DNA of 31,987 nucleotides, taken from assembly GCA_964477445.1 (NCBI GenBank), contig CAYZED010000027.1:1-31987 (forward strand), given 5' to 3'. This DNA is from CAYZED01 sp964477445. Lineage in GTDB: Bacteria > Bacillota > Clostridia > Lutisporales > Lutisporaceae. The notes beneath the pieces were generated by a model that was not told where the DNA came from, ran no database searches, and saw only the letters and a list, made by a program, of their open reading frames with translations. Both the position numbers and the translations under genes were made by a program. Below are positions 1 through 7,442 of the stretch, piece after piece (positions within the stretch are counted from its first letter, which is position 1; every line of letters begins with the position of its first letter).

Positions 1-182
1 AGTGACTCTTTCGACTGAAAAGCGGCCATAGTCGCTTTAAAAAGTCGATATTACACACCGATAGAGTCACATTAATTCGGATAGCTCACGGGAGCCGAGG
101 AGGGAAGCAGGTATTACAGACGTATAGTAACACTTTTAATGCGAATAGCGTCATCTGTTAGAATTTAAGAAATTTGTTAATT
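1..182. other. Gene-free stretch with nested inverted repeats; possible structured RNA
   Basis: I see no coding region here. On the plus strand GTGACTCT (2-9) can pair with AGAGTCAC (63-70). Inside it TCGACT pairs with AGTCGA, and inside that AAGCG pairs with CGCTT. A second hairpin follows around TCGG...CCGA with an inner GCTC/GAGC pair (about 78-99). The stretch ends at an intrinsic terminator at 183-208, as a plus-strand structured RNA would. I tried cobalamin, lysine, SAM, T-box, SRP and RNase P signatures and none matched. The start is cut by the window edge. Whether it is an RNA, a leader or the tail of an element is unresolved. Confidence 0.3.
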
Positions 183-208
183 AAAAAAAGCGGCTTAGCC
201 GCTTTTTT
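183..208. terminator. Bidirectional intrinsic terminator
   Basis: GCGGC-TTA-GCCGC is flanked by an A run on the left and a T run on the right, so it works on both strands. On the minus strand it directly follows the stop codon of the AraC-type gene. On the plus strand it would end whatever is transcribed from the left edge. Confidence 0.85.
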
Positions 209-1065
209 CATTCCGTCTGATCCTTCAATTCATTAATGAACACATTTTTATGATAATCTCTAGGACTCCTACCAAAAGTTTTCTTAAAAGCCCTAGCGAA
301 AGAGCTGTAATCTTTAAATCCAGCTGTTATGCAAGCTTCGTTGATTCGATTCCCTGAAGCGATTAAAGAGCTAGCTATAGCTAGGCGTTTTCTTATAATA
401 TATTGGTGAATAGTATCACCAGTAATATCTTTGAATCTGTGCATTAAGTAACTTTTGCTAACAAAAAGAGCCGATGCGATTTCTTCAATACTTAAGTCCA
501 ATGAGAGGTTAGTGTTTATATATTCTGTGACATCTTTTATCATTTCATCAGCAAAAATACCAGGCTCCTTAGGATTCTCGCTCTGTAGACAACGACCGAT
601 TCTAACAAGAGCTTCATAGAACAAGGCTTTCTTTAAGGTGTTTGAAAATGGAAGGTTAAGCTGAGTTTCTAACTCAATTTCAGACAGACATTTAACAATT
701 TTCATTGAATCTGAATTGGATAACTCTATTTGTAATATTTCATCTTTTCCCGAAGACAGACTTTTATTTAGCAAAGATAATAAGTCAGAATCAGCTAAAT
801 TTATACTATTTCTACTAAACCAAATAACATACCGCTCACATGATTCTCTTTCAAGATATTTTGGGCGATGGAGAGTTGATGCTGGAACTATTAGCAATTC
901 GCCAGGTGATGCCTTATATGTGCCTTTTTCAGACAAATAATATGTTCCACCAACAATTGGAATTATAATCTTGTGAAATTCGTGATAATGAAACTCAGAT
1001 TCGGTGAACCCTTTATCTTTTACATGAAAAACTCTAAAACTATCGGTTAGATATCCTTTATTCAT
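208..1065 (-). CDS. AraC family transcriptional regulator
   Basis: A one-component DNA-binding regulator of about 285 residues. The N-terminal half has the cupin-type sensor look, with HYHEFHKIIIPI near residue 25 and the PGELLIVPASTLHRP turn typical of AraC ligand domains. The C-terminal 100 residues carry the paired helix-turn-helix region, with LSIEEIASALFVSKSYLMHRFK and, at the end, AGFKDYSSFARAFKKTFGRS followed by P-x-x-Y, the family signature. A start at 1077 is possible, but TGAGGTTAACT ahead of the Met at 1065 is a ribosome binding site, so I use 1065. It is divergent from asd, and operator-like repeats lie in the shared gap. The effector is unknown; a small sugar or similar metabolite would be usual. 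Family call sure, target inferred. Confidence 0.9.
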   Translation of the reverse strand: MNKGYLTDSFRVFHVKDKGFTESEFHYHEFHKIIIPIVGGTYYLSEKGTYKASPGELLIVPASTLHRPKYLERESCERYVIWFSRNSINLADSDLLSLLNKSLSSGKDEILQIELSNSDSMKIVKCLSEIELETQLNLPFSNTLKKALFYEALVRIGRCLQSENPKEPGIFADEMIKDVTEYINTNLSLDLSIEEIASALFVSKSYLMHRFKDITGDTIHQYIIRKRLAIASSLIASGNRINEACITAGFKDYSSFARAFKKTFGRSPRDYHKNVFINELKDQTE

Positions 1066-1079
1066 AGTTAACCTCATTT

Positions 1080-1139
1080 ACAAATTTGCTTTATTGAATT
1101 AAGTAATACACAAATTTGGATTATTTAAATTTTAAATAA
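1080..1139. promoter_or_regulatory. Operator-like repeats between the AraC gene and asd
   Basis: Two 16-nt direct repeats with 14 of 16 matches, ACAAATTTGCTTTATT at 1080 and ACAAATTTGGATTATT at 1110, are spaced exactly 30 bp, about three helical turns. A perfect 9-bp inverted repeat, TTATTTAAA-T-TTTAAATAA, overlaps and follows at 1121-1139. AraC-family proteins are known to bind direct repeats, and these lie just upstream of the regulator's own start. Binding is inferred. Confidence 0.45.
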
Positions 1140-1180
1140 ATTATATCATTAAAAGTGAAATAATATGAAAAAAATTTACT

Positions 1181-1208
1181 TTGAAAAAGCAATAGATTTG
1201 TGTATAAT
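1181..1208 (+). promoter_or_regulatory. Probable sigma-A promoter for asd
   Basis: TTGAAA (1181-1186) and TATAAT (1203-1208) are 16 bp apart. This gives a leader of about 90 nt before the asd start, in which AATACTC-TTTT-GAGAATATT can form a weak hairpin. Confidence 0.65.
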
Positions 1209-1303
1209 GTTTTTTAATACTCTTTTGAGAATATTATATTAAAGAATAAACTTAGAGAAAAAACTGTTTTAATGGTTATTTACTCTGAAAATAGGAGGAA
1301 AAC

Positions 1304-2383
1304 ATGAAAAAATTCAATGTAGGTATCGTAGGCGCTACTGGGTATGTTGGACAAAGATTCGTCAGCATATTAGAAAATCACCCTTGGTTTAATATTGTGG
1401 CAATGGCTGCAAGTCCAGGAAAAACAGGAAAAACTTATGAAGAGGCACTTGGCGGAAACTGGAAAATCCCAGCACCGTTCCCTAGTAAGGTGGCTTCATT
1501 AAAACTTGATCACCCTGAAGATGTTAAATCTTTTGGCGAAAAAGTGGACTTTATTTTCTGTGCGGTCAGTATGGAAAGTGACGAAACTAAAAAACTAGAA
1601 GAATTATTTGCAAAAGCAGAAATACCAGTTGTATCGAATAACTCAGCTAACAGATGGACAGAAGATGTACCAGTTCTTTTACCAGAAATAAATCCTGATC
1701 ATGTAGAAGTTATTTCGGCTCAGAAAGAAAGACTTGGAACTAAGAGAGGATTTATTGTTACTAAACCTAATTGTTCAATCCAAAGTTATGTACCTGTATT
1801 GAAGGCTTGGGAGAAATTTAAACCGACTCGAGTTTCTGTTTCCACCTATCAAGCTATTTCAGGTAGTGGAAAGACTTTTTCAGAGTGGCCAGAAATGAAT
1901 GACAATGTTATTCCATATATCGGTGGAGAAGAAGAAAAGAGCGAAATGGAACCATTAAAGGTTTTTGGCAAAGTTGTTAATGGTAAAATAGTTAATTCTG
2001 AAGGACCAATAATTGGTGCTCAGTGTATAAGAGTACCTGTATCAGACGGCCATTTAGCAACTGTTTCTCTAGATTTAGAAGTGGAAGCTACTGCGGAAGA
2101 GCTTATTCTGGCACTTAAGAATTTTGTTGGTAAAGCACAGGAACTAAATCTTCCATCAGCACCAAAGCCGTTCATTACCTATTTTGAAGAAGATAATAGA
2201 CCTCAGACTGGCTTGGATAGAGATATTGAGGGCGGAATGGGAATTTCGGTAGGTAGAGTAAGAAAAGATAATGTCTTCGATTGGAAATTCGTGGGTCTTT
2301 CCCATAATACGATCAGAGGCGCTGCTGGTGGGGCAGTTTTAACAGCAGAATACTTAGCTGCGATGGGTTATTTCGATAAATAA
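1304..2383 (+). CDS. asd: Aspartate-semialdehyde dehydrogenase, archaeal/fungal type
   Basis: It reduces aspartyl phosphate to aspartate semialdehyde with NADPH, the branch point to lysine/diaminopimelate, threonine and methionine. The 359-residue length and the SNNSANRW and PVLLPEINPDH segments mark the archaeal/fungal (non-E. coli) branch. Visible features are the NADP loop GATGYVGQ (10-17), the active-site cysteine in KPNCSIQSY (Cys157), SGSGKTFSEWPEMND (186-200) and the catalytic histidine in VPVSDGHLA (His250). An AGGAGG site sits 6 nt before the ATG. It stands alone, with its own promoter and a hairpin downstream, next to a divergent AraC-type regulator. All key residues are present. 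Function is well supported; control by the neighbour is only inferred. Confidence 0.96.
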   Translation: MKKFNVGIVGATGYVGQRFVSILENHPWFNIVAMAASPGKTGKTYEEALGGNWKIPAPFPSKVASLKLDHPEDVKSFGEKVDFIFCAVSMESDETKKLEELFAKAEIPVVSNNSANRWTEDVPVLLPEINPDHVEVISAQKERLGTKRGFIVTKPNCSIQSYVPVLKAWEKFKPTRVSVSTYQAISGSGKTFSEWPEMNDNVIPYIGGEEEKSEMEPLKVFGKVVNGKIVNSEGPIIGAQCIRVPVSDGHLATVSLDLEVEATAEELILALKNFVGKAQELNLPSAPKPFITYFEEDNRPQTGLDRDIEGGMGISVGRVRKDNVFDWKFVGLSHNTIRGAAGGAVLTAEYLAAMGYFDK

Positions 2384-2468
2384 AGATGTTTTTTTATTAA
2401 CCCTCGAAACCATTCACACTCAGTGGGTAGCTGTTTTCAATAAAGTACAGTTTTCTATACTACATATA

Positions 2469-2511
2469 AAAATCCCCGTATCGCCCTTTAATAGGGATGA
2501 TACGGGGATTT
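2469..2511. terminator. Intrinsic terminator between convergent genes
   Basis: A 12-13 bp stem, AATCCCCGTATC with GATACGGGGATT, has an inner CCCT/AGGG pair in its loop. The T run is better on the minus strand (GGGGATTTTTATA), so it chiefly ends the membrane protein gene at 2553-3200. On the plus strand the tail is TTTGTCGTTTTA, and it may also end asd. Confidence 0.8.
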
Positions 2512-2534
2512 GTCGTTTTAATTTAATGGATTCA

Positions 2535-2550
2535 GCGAAGCCGCCTTCGC
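2535..2550. repeat. Small GC-rich hairpin next to the stop codon
   Basis: GCGAAG-CCGC-CTTCGC is a perfect 6-bp stem just after the minus-strand stop codon at 2553. It lacks a T run, so it is not a terminator by itself. It may stabilise the 3' end of the transcript. Confidence 0.4.
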
Positions 2551-2552
2551 CT

Positions 2553-3200
2553 TTATTCTGGAACAACTCCTTTTTCGATCAGTATTGCTGCAATTCGAGC
2601 CAAATTTTCTTCAGATGCTTCAACATTAATTTGACTAAAATCGAGTCTTTGAGTTATTGAAATATTATTCTCATCGGCTTTAAAATAGATAATTCTTGAG
2701 AAATCATAATAGCCTGGAGCGTTTTCAGTTTGGAAAGGAAGATTGAAATCTGGTCGGAAATCATATCCGCTAATTGCAATTCCTTTGCTAAAAAAATTAA
2801 TCTTTAATGTTTTTTCTCCAAATCGCTGTATAACTTCTGCGAAAGCTATGTATATAGCTAGAATTACAATCGTAAAAAGTGCATCACCCAAGGCTGGCCT
2901 CTTATAAATCCAAGGAAGAACTGTTACTATGAGAGGTAATGTATGCATATTCAATCTGTCCCTCATAGAAAACGCTTTTACAGGTAAAGAGAAAAGAATG
3001 GCCTGTTTTTTTAATCGTGTTATAATATATATGTTTCGCAATAAAGCTTGTACCCCAACTGCGACTATGTATGATACAAGCCCGGCAATTATAATATATT
3101 TTTCTGGAACATTTAACAAATCCAAACCTACAAACTTAAAAATTGCGAAAAAAGCAAAAAACGATGTGAGAAAAATCAGTGTTCTAATAGTATTTTTCAT
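2553..3200 (-). CDS. Membrane protein of unknown function
   Basis: I do not recognise a family. The 215-residue product has about four hydrophobic helices in its first 130 residues: near 4-27 (TLIFLTSFFAFFAIF), 33-58 (YIIIAGLVSYIVAVGVQALL), 88-102 (LPLIVTVLPWIY) and 106-124 (LFTIVILAIYIAFAE). A soluble tail of about 85 residues with likely beta-strands follows (KINFFSKGIAISGYDF, IIYFKADENNISITQRLDFS), which could be a small PH-like domain. A TTG at 3212 is in frame, but it lies inside the ribosome binding site GGAGGTC, so the ATG at 3200 is the start. It is divergent from uvrC. The membrane location is supported by the helices; the role is unknown. Confidence 0.8.
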   Translation of the reverse strand: MKNTIRTLIFLTSFFAFFAIFKFVGLDLLNVPEKYIIIAGLVSYIVAVGVQALLRNIYIITRLKKQAILFSLPVKAFSMRDRLNMHTLPLIVTVLPWIYKRPALGDALFTIVILAIYIAFAEVIQRFGEKTLKINFFSKGIAISGYDFRPDFNLPFQTENAPGYYDFSRIIYFKADENNISITQRLDFSQINVEASEENLARIAAILIEKGVVPE

Positions 3201-3217
3201 TTTGACCTCCAATTATT

Positions 3218-3246
3218 TTGTTATTTGTGCGATACTAAATTATAAC
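3218..3246 (+). promoter_or_regulatory. Probable uvrC promoter
   Basis: TTGTTA (3218-3223) and TATAAC (3241-3246) are 17 bp apart, about 30 nt before the uvrC start. A TATAAT also reads on the minus strand at 3239-3244, with a poor -35, so the divergent membrane protein gene may share this region. Confidence 0.5.
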
Positions 3247-3280
3247 CTAATTGGATTCAAAAATAAAGCATGGAGGAATT

Positions 3281-5107
3281 ATGTTAGAAGAGAAACTTAA
3301 ACTTTTACCAGATAAACCTGGCGTATACATAATGAAGGATGAAGTCGGGAAAATAATATATGTTGGAAAAGCTATAAATTTAAAAAACAGAGTTCGTCAA
3401 TACTTTCAAAATAGTGTGCCGATTTATTCAAAGACGGCAGCGCTAGTGGCAAAAATCAAAGATCTTGAATATATAGTTACCGATTCTGAAATGGAAGCAT
3501 TAATTTTGGAATGTAATCTGATAAAAAAACATCGACCAAGATATAACATAATGCTAAAAGATGACAAAATGTATCCTTATATAAAAATTACGTTAAATGA
3601 AGAATATCCACAAATATATGTCACAAGAACTATTAAGAAAGATGGTAGCAAGTATTTTGGTCCATATACTGATGCCACAGCAGCACATCGGACAGTTGAA
3701 TCAATTAAGAAGATTTTGAAGGTTAGGGATTGTAAAAAAAATATTTCAAGAATTAAAGGGAAAGAACGTCCGTGTCTAAACTATCATATAAACAATTGTA
3801 TGGCACCCTGCCTTGCAGAGATTAGCAAAGAAGAATATAGAATAGCGATTGAAAAAGCGATTAAGCTTTTGGAAGGCAAAATTGAAGATATGATAGTTTT
3901 TTTAGAGCGCAGTATGCTCGAGTCAGCAGAGGCATATGAGTTCGAAAAAGCTGCAGAAATCAGAGACACAATTTCAGCTATAAGAATAATTGCTGAAAAA
4001 CAAAAGATGGTTTATGGAAATTCATTAAATCAGGATGTAATTGCTTTTGAGAATATTGAAAATGACATTTGCTTTCAAGTGTTTTTTATTAGAAGTGGGA
4101 AAATTGTTGGAAGTGAACATTTTGTTATAAAAGATCAAGATGTTGATTTTCCAGAGGAGTTAGTTTCGGATTTTATTTTACAGTTTTATGAAGGTGATAT
4201 GTATATTCCAAATGAGATTTTATTGCCTAATTTACCAACTAGTGCAGAAGTGTTAGAACAATGGCTCAGCCAAAGACGAGGCACGCTAGTTCATTTAATA
4301 GTTCCAAAAAGAGGTGAAAAAAAGCAGCTGATTGAAATGGTGAAAGAAAACGCGGCGGAAACACTGAAATTACATGTAATGCGATATAGAAATAATTCTA
4401 TTGCGGCACAAGACTCTCTGCTGAAACTTACTGAAGTACTAAATCTTGACTCAAAACCAATAACAATTGAAGCTTATGACATTTCAAATTTGGCTGGAAT
4501 GGAAAATGTGGGGTCGATGATTACTTTTTCAGAGGGAAGACCAGACAAGAAGAATTATAGAAGGTTCAAGATAAAAGGGTTTGATGGACAAGACGATTAT
4601 GGAAGTCTGAAGGAGATATTAGAGAGACGATTCGCAAGATATAGGGCCGACAGTGGAGGTTTTAATACTTTGCCTGATCTCATTTTGATTGACGGTGGAA
4701 AAGGACAAGTCGGAATTGCGCTTAAAGTTCTCGCGGAATATGAAATTGAAATTCCTGTGGCGGGAATGATTAAGGATGACAAGCATAAAACCAGAGGGCT
4801 CATTTTTAACAATCAAGAAATTGATATCAGAAAAAAAAGCGAAATAATCAAACTGATTAGCCACATTCAAGATGAAGCTCACAGATTTGCAATTAATTAT
4901 CACAGAAGTTTAAGAAGTAAGAATTCCCTCTTGTCGGTTTTGGATAAAGCACCAGGAATCGGATCGGTAAGAAAAAAAGCACTAATCAAAGCTTTTGGAA
5001 GCGTGAAGAAGATAATGGAGTTAAAGCCTGAAGATTTGGCTAAAATTGACACGATGAATCTGAAAGTGGCAGAAAGCTTACTTGACTTTTTAAAAAATAA
5101 TAGGTAA
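3281..5107 (+). CDS. uvrC: Excinuclease ABC subunit UvrC
   Basis: The nuclease subunit of UvrABC nucleotide excision repair, cutting on both sides of DNA damage. From the chosen ATG it has 608 residues, the normal length. In order it has the GIY-YIG domain (PGVYIM...IIYVGKAINLKNRVRQYF, about 12-90), a four-cysteine region ending in CLNYHINNCMAPC (about 150-180), the UVR helix pair that binds UvrB (FEKAAEIRDTISAIR near 215), the RNase H-like 5' nuclease (YDISN near 398, LILIDGGKGQVG near 466, QDEAHRFA near 530) and a helix-hairpin-helix end (APGIGSVRKKALIKAFGS). An upstream TTG at 3251 is in frame, but GGAGG at 3272-3276 points to the ATG at 3281. It has its own promoter, and no obvious terminator lies directly after it. 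Confidence 0.97.
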   Translation: MLEEKLKLLPDKPGVYIMKDEVGKIIYVGKAINLKNRVRQYFQNSVPIYSKTAALVAKIKDLEYIVTDSEMEALILECNLIKKHRPRYNIMLKDDKMYPYIKITLNEEYPQIYVTRTIKKDGSKYFGPYTDATAAHRTVESIKKILKVRDCKKNISRIKGKERPCLNYHINNCMAPCLAEISKEEYRIAIEKAIKLLEGKIEDMIVFLERSMLESAEAYEFEKAAEIRDTISAIRIIAEKQKMVYGNSLNQDVIAFENIENDICFQVFFIRSGKIVGSEHFVIKDQDVDFPEELVSDFILQFYEGDMYIPNEILLPNLPTSAEVLEQWLSQRRGTLVHLIVPKRGEKKQLIEMVKENAAETLKLHVMRYRNNSIAAQDSLLKLTEVLNLDSKPITIEAYDISNLAGMENVGSMITFSEGRPDKKNYRRFKIKGFDGQDDYGSLKEILERRFARYRADSGGFNTLPDLILIDGGKGQVGIALKVLAEYEIEIPVAGMIKDDKHKTRGLIFNNQEIDIRKKSEIIKLISHIQDEAHRFAINYHRSLRSKNSLLSVLDKAPGIGSVRKKALIKAFGSVKKIMELKPEDLAKIDTMNLKVAESLLDFLKNNR

Positions 5108-5141
5108 AAAATATAAAGAGAGAAAGAAATACTACTTAATT

Positions 5142-5172
5142 TTGAAACCTTTAAAAAAGAGGTGCGTATTAT
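5142..5172 (+). promoter_or_regulatory. Possible promoter for the PspC gene
   Basis: TTGAAA (5142-5147) and TATTAT (5167-5172) are 19 bp apart, slightly long. They lie in the gap after uvrC, about 40 nt before the PspC start. Confidence 0.35.
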
Positions 5173-5212
5173 AGGTGAAAACAAAATTAGGTACGAGGTG
5201 GAGGTAAATATT

Positions 5213-5611
5213 ATGGAAAAAAAGCTTTATAAATCTAGAAATAAAAAAATGGTTTCGGGCGTTTGTGGTGGATTGGAAGACTATTTAGGAATCGATGTAA
5301 CGATAATTAGGTTGGTTTGGATAGTTCTTTCATTATTAGTAAGCGGAGCAGGGATTGGTGGCCTGGTGGTTTATATAATTGCATCCATAGTTATTCCTGA
5401 AGAACCAGTGGGTTTATGGGAAGATAAGAAAGAAAATGATAACTGGCAGAGACCAAATAGTAACTGGCAAAACAACACCAATAGTTGGGATTATAAAGAT
5501 GACACTAAATCTGAAAATAATCCATCAGGAAACAGCCAATCAGGAAGTAATCAATCAGGTAGTAACCAATCAGGTAATAGCTCCGATGGTTATGAAGATA
5601 ATAATAAATGA
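5213..5611 (+). CDS. PspC domain membrane protein
   Basis: A small envelope protein of 132 residues. Residues 3-62 are a PspC domain: LYKSRNKKMVSGVCGGLEDY leads into a helix (IIRLVWIVLSLLV) and a second hydrophobic stretch (GIGGLVVYIIASIVIPEEP). PspC domains occur in phage-shock and envelope-stress systems, where they sense membrane or sigma-factor partners. The last 70 residues are hydrophilic, rich in Asn, Gln, Ser and Gly, with four near-copies of SGSNQ encoded by 15-nt repeats. GGAGGT before the ATG at 5213 decides the start; an earlier in-frame start at 5162 has no such site. No PspA or PspB is nearby, so the stress role is only by family. Confidence 0.85.
   Translation: MEKKLYKSRNKKMVSGVCGGLEDYLGIDVTIIRLVWIVLSLLVSGAGIGGLVVYIIASIVIPEEPVGLWEDKKENDNWQRPNSNWQNNTNSWDYKDDTKSENNPSGNSQSGSNQSGSNQSGNSSDGYEDNNK
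5525..5581 (+). repeat. 15-nt tandem repeats in the PspC tail
   Basis: Units TCAGGAAACAGCCAA, TCAGGAAGTAATCAA and TCAGGTAGTAACCAA are followed by a partial TCAGGTAATAGC. They keep frame and encode SGNSQ/SGSNQ repeats, a likely flexible linker that could vary in length. Confidence 0.8.
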
Positions 5612-5660
5612 TAAGAAACAATGGTTCGACAACCTAATCCTATGATGAAATACTAATGGA

Positions 5661-5697
5661 AACGCTGTGAAAATTTCTAATTTCACAGCGTTTTATG
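5661..5697 (+). terminator. Intrinsic terminator after the PspC gene
   Basis: A perfect 12-bp stem, AACGCTGTGAAA with TTTCACAGCGTT, has an 8-nt loop and runs into TTTTATGTT. It separates the PspC gene from the murB operon. Confidence 0.88.
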
Positions 5698-5738
5698 TTA
5701 TAATAAACACTATATGAAATATAAAGGTTGGAAGTTGA

Positions 5739-6671
5739 ATGCATAATAGAGAAGGAATTATTGAAAGACTTATTGAGGTGGGGATAAGCCCCATAAATAT
5801 AATAACTGATTATCCAATGAAACATGTTACTACCTTTAAAGCCGGCGGCCCAGCGGAACTATTTATTGAGCCAGACAATATTGCTGAGTTGATTAATATA
5901 ATGAAATTACTAAAAAACGAAAATATTAAAGCATTAATAATCGGCAAAGGTTCGAACATGTTGGTATCTGATAAAGGTATTCCTGGAGTTGTAATTAGGA
6001 TTGCCGAGAAAATTTCCTCCATTTCAATTGCGGGTAATGAGGTTATAGCCGAATGTGGGTGCTTGCTATCGGTCTTGGGAAAACAAGTAGCCAAAGAAGG
6101 TTTTACAGGTATAGAATTTGCATCAGGAATTCCTGGAACACTTGGTGGCGGTGTAGTTATGAACGCAGGTGCTTACGATGGGGAATTAAAAGATTATATT
6201 AAATGGGTAGAGGTATTAGACGAAAATCTTGAAGTAGTTAGACTAACTAATTCTGAAATGGAATTTTCATACAGGAAAAGTTTGGTCGAGAAAAAAGGAT
6301 ATATTGCAATAAGAGCATGTTTTTCATTAGAAAGAGAAGATCAGGAGTTAATCGACTTTAAAATGAGGGATTTTGCTGATAGAAGAAGAAAAAAACAGCC
6401 ACTCACGTTGCCGAGTGCTGGGAGTACGTTTAAGAGGCCTGAGGGATTTTTTGCAGGAAAATTAATCGAGGACGCTGGTCTTAAGGGTTATAGAATTGGC
6501 GGAGCATCAGTATCCGAGCTCCATTGTGGATTTGTTGTAAATGATTTAGATGGTACAGCTAATGATATATATAGATTAATAAAACATATTGAGAAAAGAG
6601 TTTTCGAAAACAGTGGTGTTAAATTACAGTTAGAAGTCAAACTGATAGGAGACTTTTTAGAAAGGGACTAG
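5739..6671 (+). CDS. murB: UDP-N-acetylmuramate dehydrogenase MurB
   Basis: It reduces UDP-GlcNAc-enolpyruvate to UDP-MurNAc in the cytoplasm, the second committed step of peptidoglycan synthesis, using FAD and NADPH. At 310 residues it is of the shorter type found in Firmicutes. The FAD domain shows LIIGKGSNMLVSD (about 68-80) and EFASGIPGTLGGGVVMNAGA (about 128-147). The C-terminal domain shows the proton-donor serine in SAGSTFKRPEG (near 227), then GYRIGGASVSELHCGFVVN and the closing glutamate in QLEVKLIG. Its ribosome site GGAAG is modest. It opens a compact run, with the next gene 2 nt downstream. A TATAAT at 5699-5704 just after the preceding terminator may be its -10, but its -35 is poor. 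Confidence 0.96.
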   Translation: MHNREGIIERLIEVGISPINIITDYPMKHVTTFKAGGPAELFIEPDNIAELINIMKLLKNENIKALIIGKGSNMLVSDKGIPGVVIRIAEKISSISIAGNEVIAECGCLLSVLGKQVAKEGFTGIEFASGIPGTLGGGVVMNAGAYDGELKDYIKWVEVLDENLEVVRLTNSEMEFSYRKSLVEKKGYIAIRACFSLEREDQELIDFKMRDFADRRRKKQPLTLPSAGSTFKRPEGFFAGKLIEDAGLKGYRIGGASVSELHCGFVVNDLDGTANDIYRLIKHIEKRVFENSGVKLQLEVKLIGDFLERD

Positions 6672-6673
6672 AC

Positions 6674-7438
6674 ATGAAGTTTTTTGGAGATTACCATACA
6701 CATACTACATATAGTCATGGGAAGGGGTCAGTTTTGGACAACGTAGTCCAAGCGAAAAAAGTTGGATTAAAGGAAATTGCGATATCCGAACATGGACCTG
6801 ATCATTTTTTATATCCCGTAAGATTAGATAACTTTAAAAAAATGCGTGAAGAAATAGATAGAATAAACGATAGCGTTGATGGAATCAAGGTTTTACTAGG
6901 AATAGAAAGTAATATTATAAGCCGATATGGAGATATTGATGCTGATGAAAAAATATTGCCATATTTAGATATTCTGGCTGTTGGTTTTCATAATTTCTCA
7001 GTATTGCGAAAAGCAACAGATTATTATGAATTATATTTTAAGTATTATGCAGGCAAAATACTAAAACGAANNNNNNNNNNGAGAACCTCGAATGAAGATA
7101 ATAATACAGCCGCAGTAATCGCAGCGATTGAAAAATATCCGATTTCATTTATTACTCATCCAAACGCAAGAGTTCCTGTTAGTGTTGATGCAGTTTCTAA
7201 AGTGGCAGCTTTAAAAGGGACTTTTTTGGAAATTAATGAAAAAGGGAATAACCTTTCTATACAAGATATAAAGACAATAAAAAATTCAGGTGCTGGAATT
7301 ATTGTTAATAGTGATGCCCATAAACCAAGTGCAGTTGGGAATTTTAAAAAATCGATTGAACTTATTAAATTGTCTGGGCTCCTAGATGCAGATATTGTAA
7401 ACGCAAATTATGACAAAGGACCTATTTTTAGGAGGTAG
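6674..7438 (+). CDS. PHP domain metal-dependent phosphoesterase
   Basis: A PHP-fold enzyme of about 254 residues, resembling histidinol-phosphatase-like and YcdX-like proteins that bind a trinuclear metal centre. The metal ligands are visible in order: DYHTHTTYSHG (6-16), SEHGPDH (near 38-44), the glutamate in GIESN (near 76), AVGFHNF (near 101), FITHPNARV (near 158) and NSDAHKPS near 212. The substrate is not known; histidinol phosphate is possible but no his genes are nearby. It lies 2 nt after murB, and its last codons form the ribosome site of rapZ. The unsequenced run 7071-7080 lies inside the gene; the frame is kept across it, but the four residues there and the true gap length are unknown. 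Confidence 0.88.
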   Translation: MKFFGDYHTHTTYSHGKGSVLDNVVQAKKVGLKEIAISEHGPDHFLYPVRLDNFKKMREEIDRINDSVDGIKVLLGIESNIISRYGDIDADEKILPYLDILAVGFHNFSVLRKATDYYELYFKYYAGKILKRXXXXRTSNEDNNTAAVIAAIEKYPISFITHPNARVPVSVDAVSKVAALKGTFLEINEKGNNLSIQDIKTIKNSGAGIIVNSDAHKPSAVGNFKKSIELIKLSGLLDADIVNANYDKGPIFRR

Positions 7439-7442
7439 TAGT

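Noticed and set aside
1..182. GGGAGCC and GGGAAGCAGG segments reminiscent of cobalamin riboswitch or SRP RNA
   Set aside because: The conserved cores, their order and the required helices are not present.
716..940. Plus-strand open frame over the AraC-type gene
   Set aside because: Shadow of the minus-strand gene; no ribosome site or recognisable protein.
5618..5640. GGTTCGAC-like segment, possible tRNA T arm
   Set aside because: No acceptor, D or anticodon arms fit around it; the T stem itself does not close.
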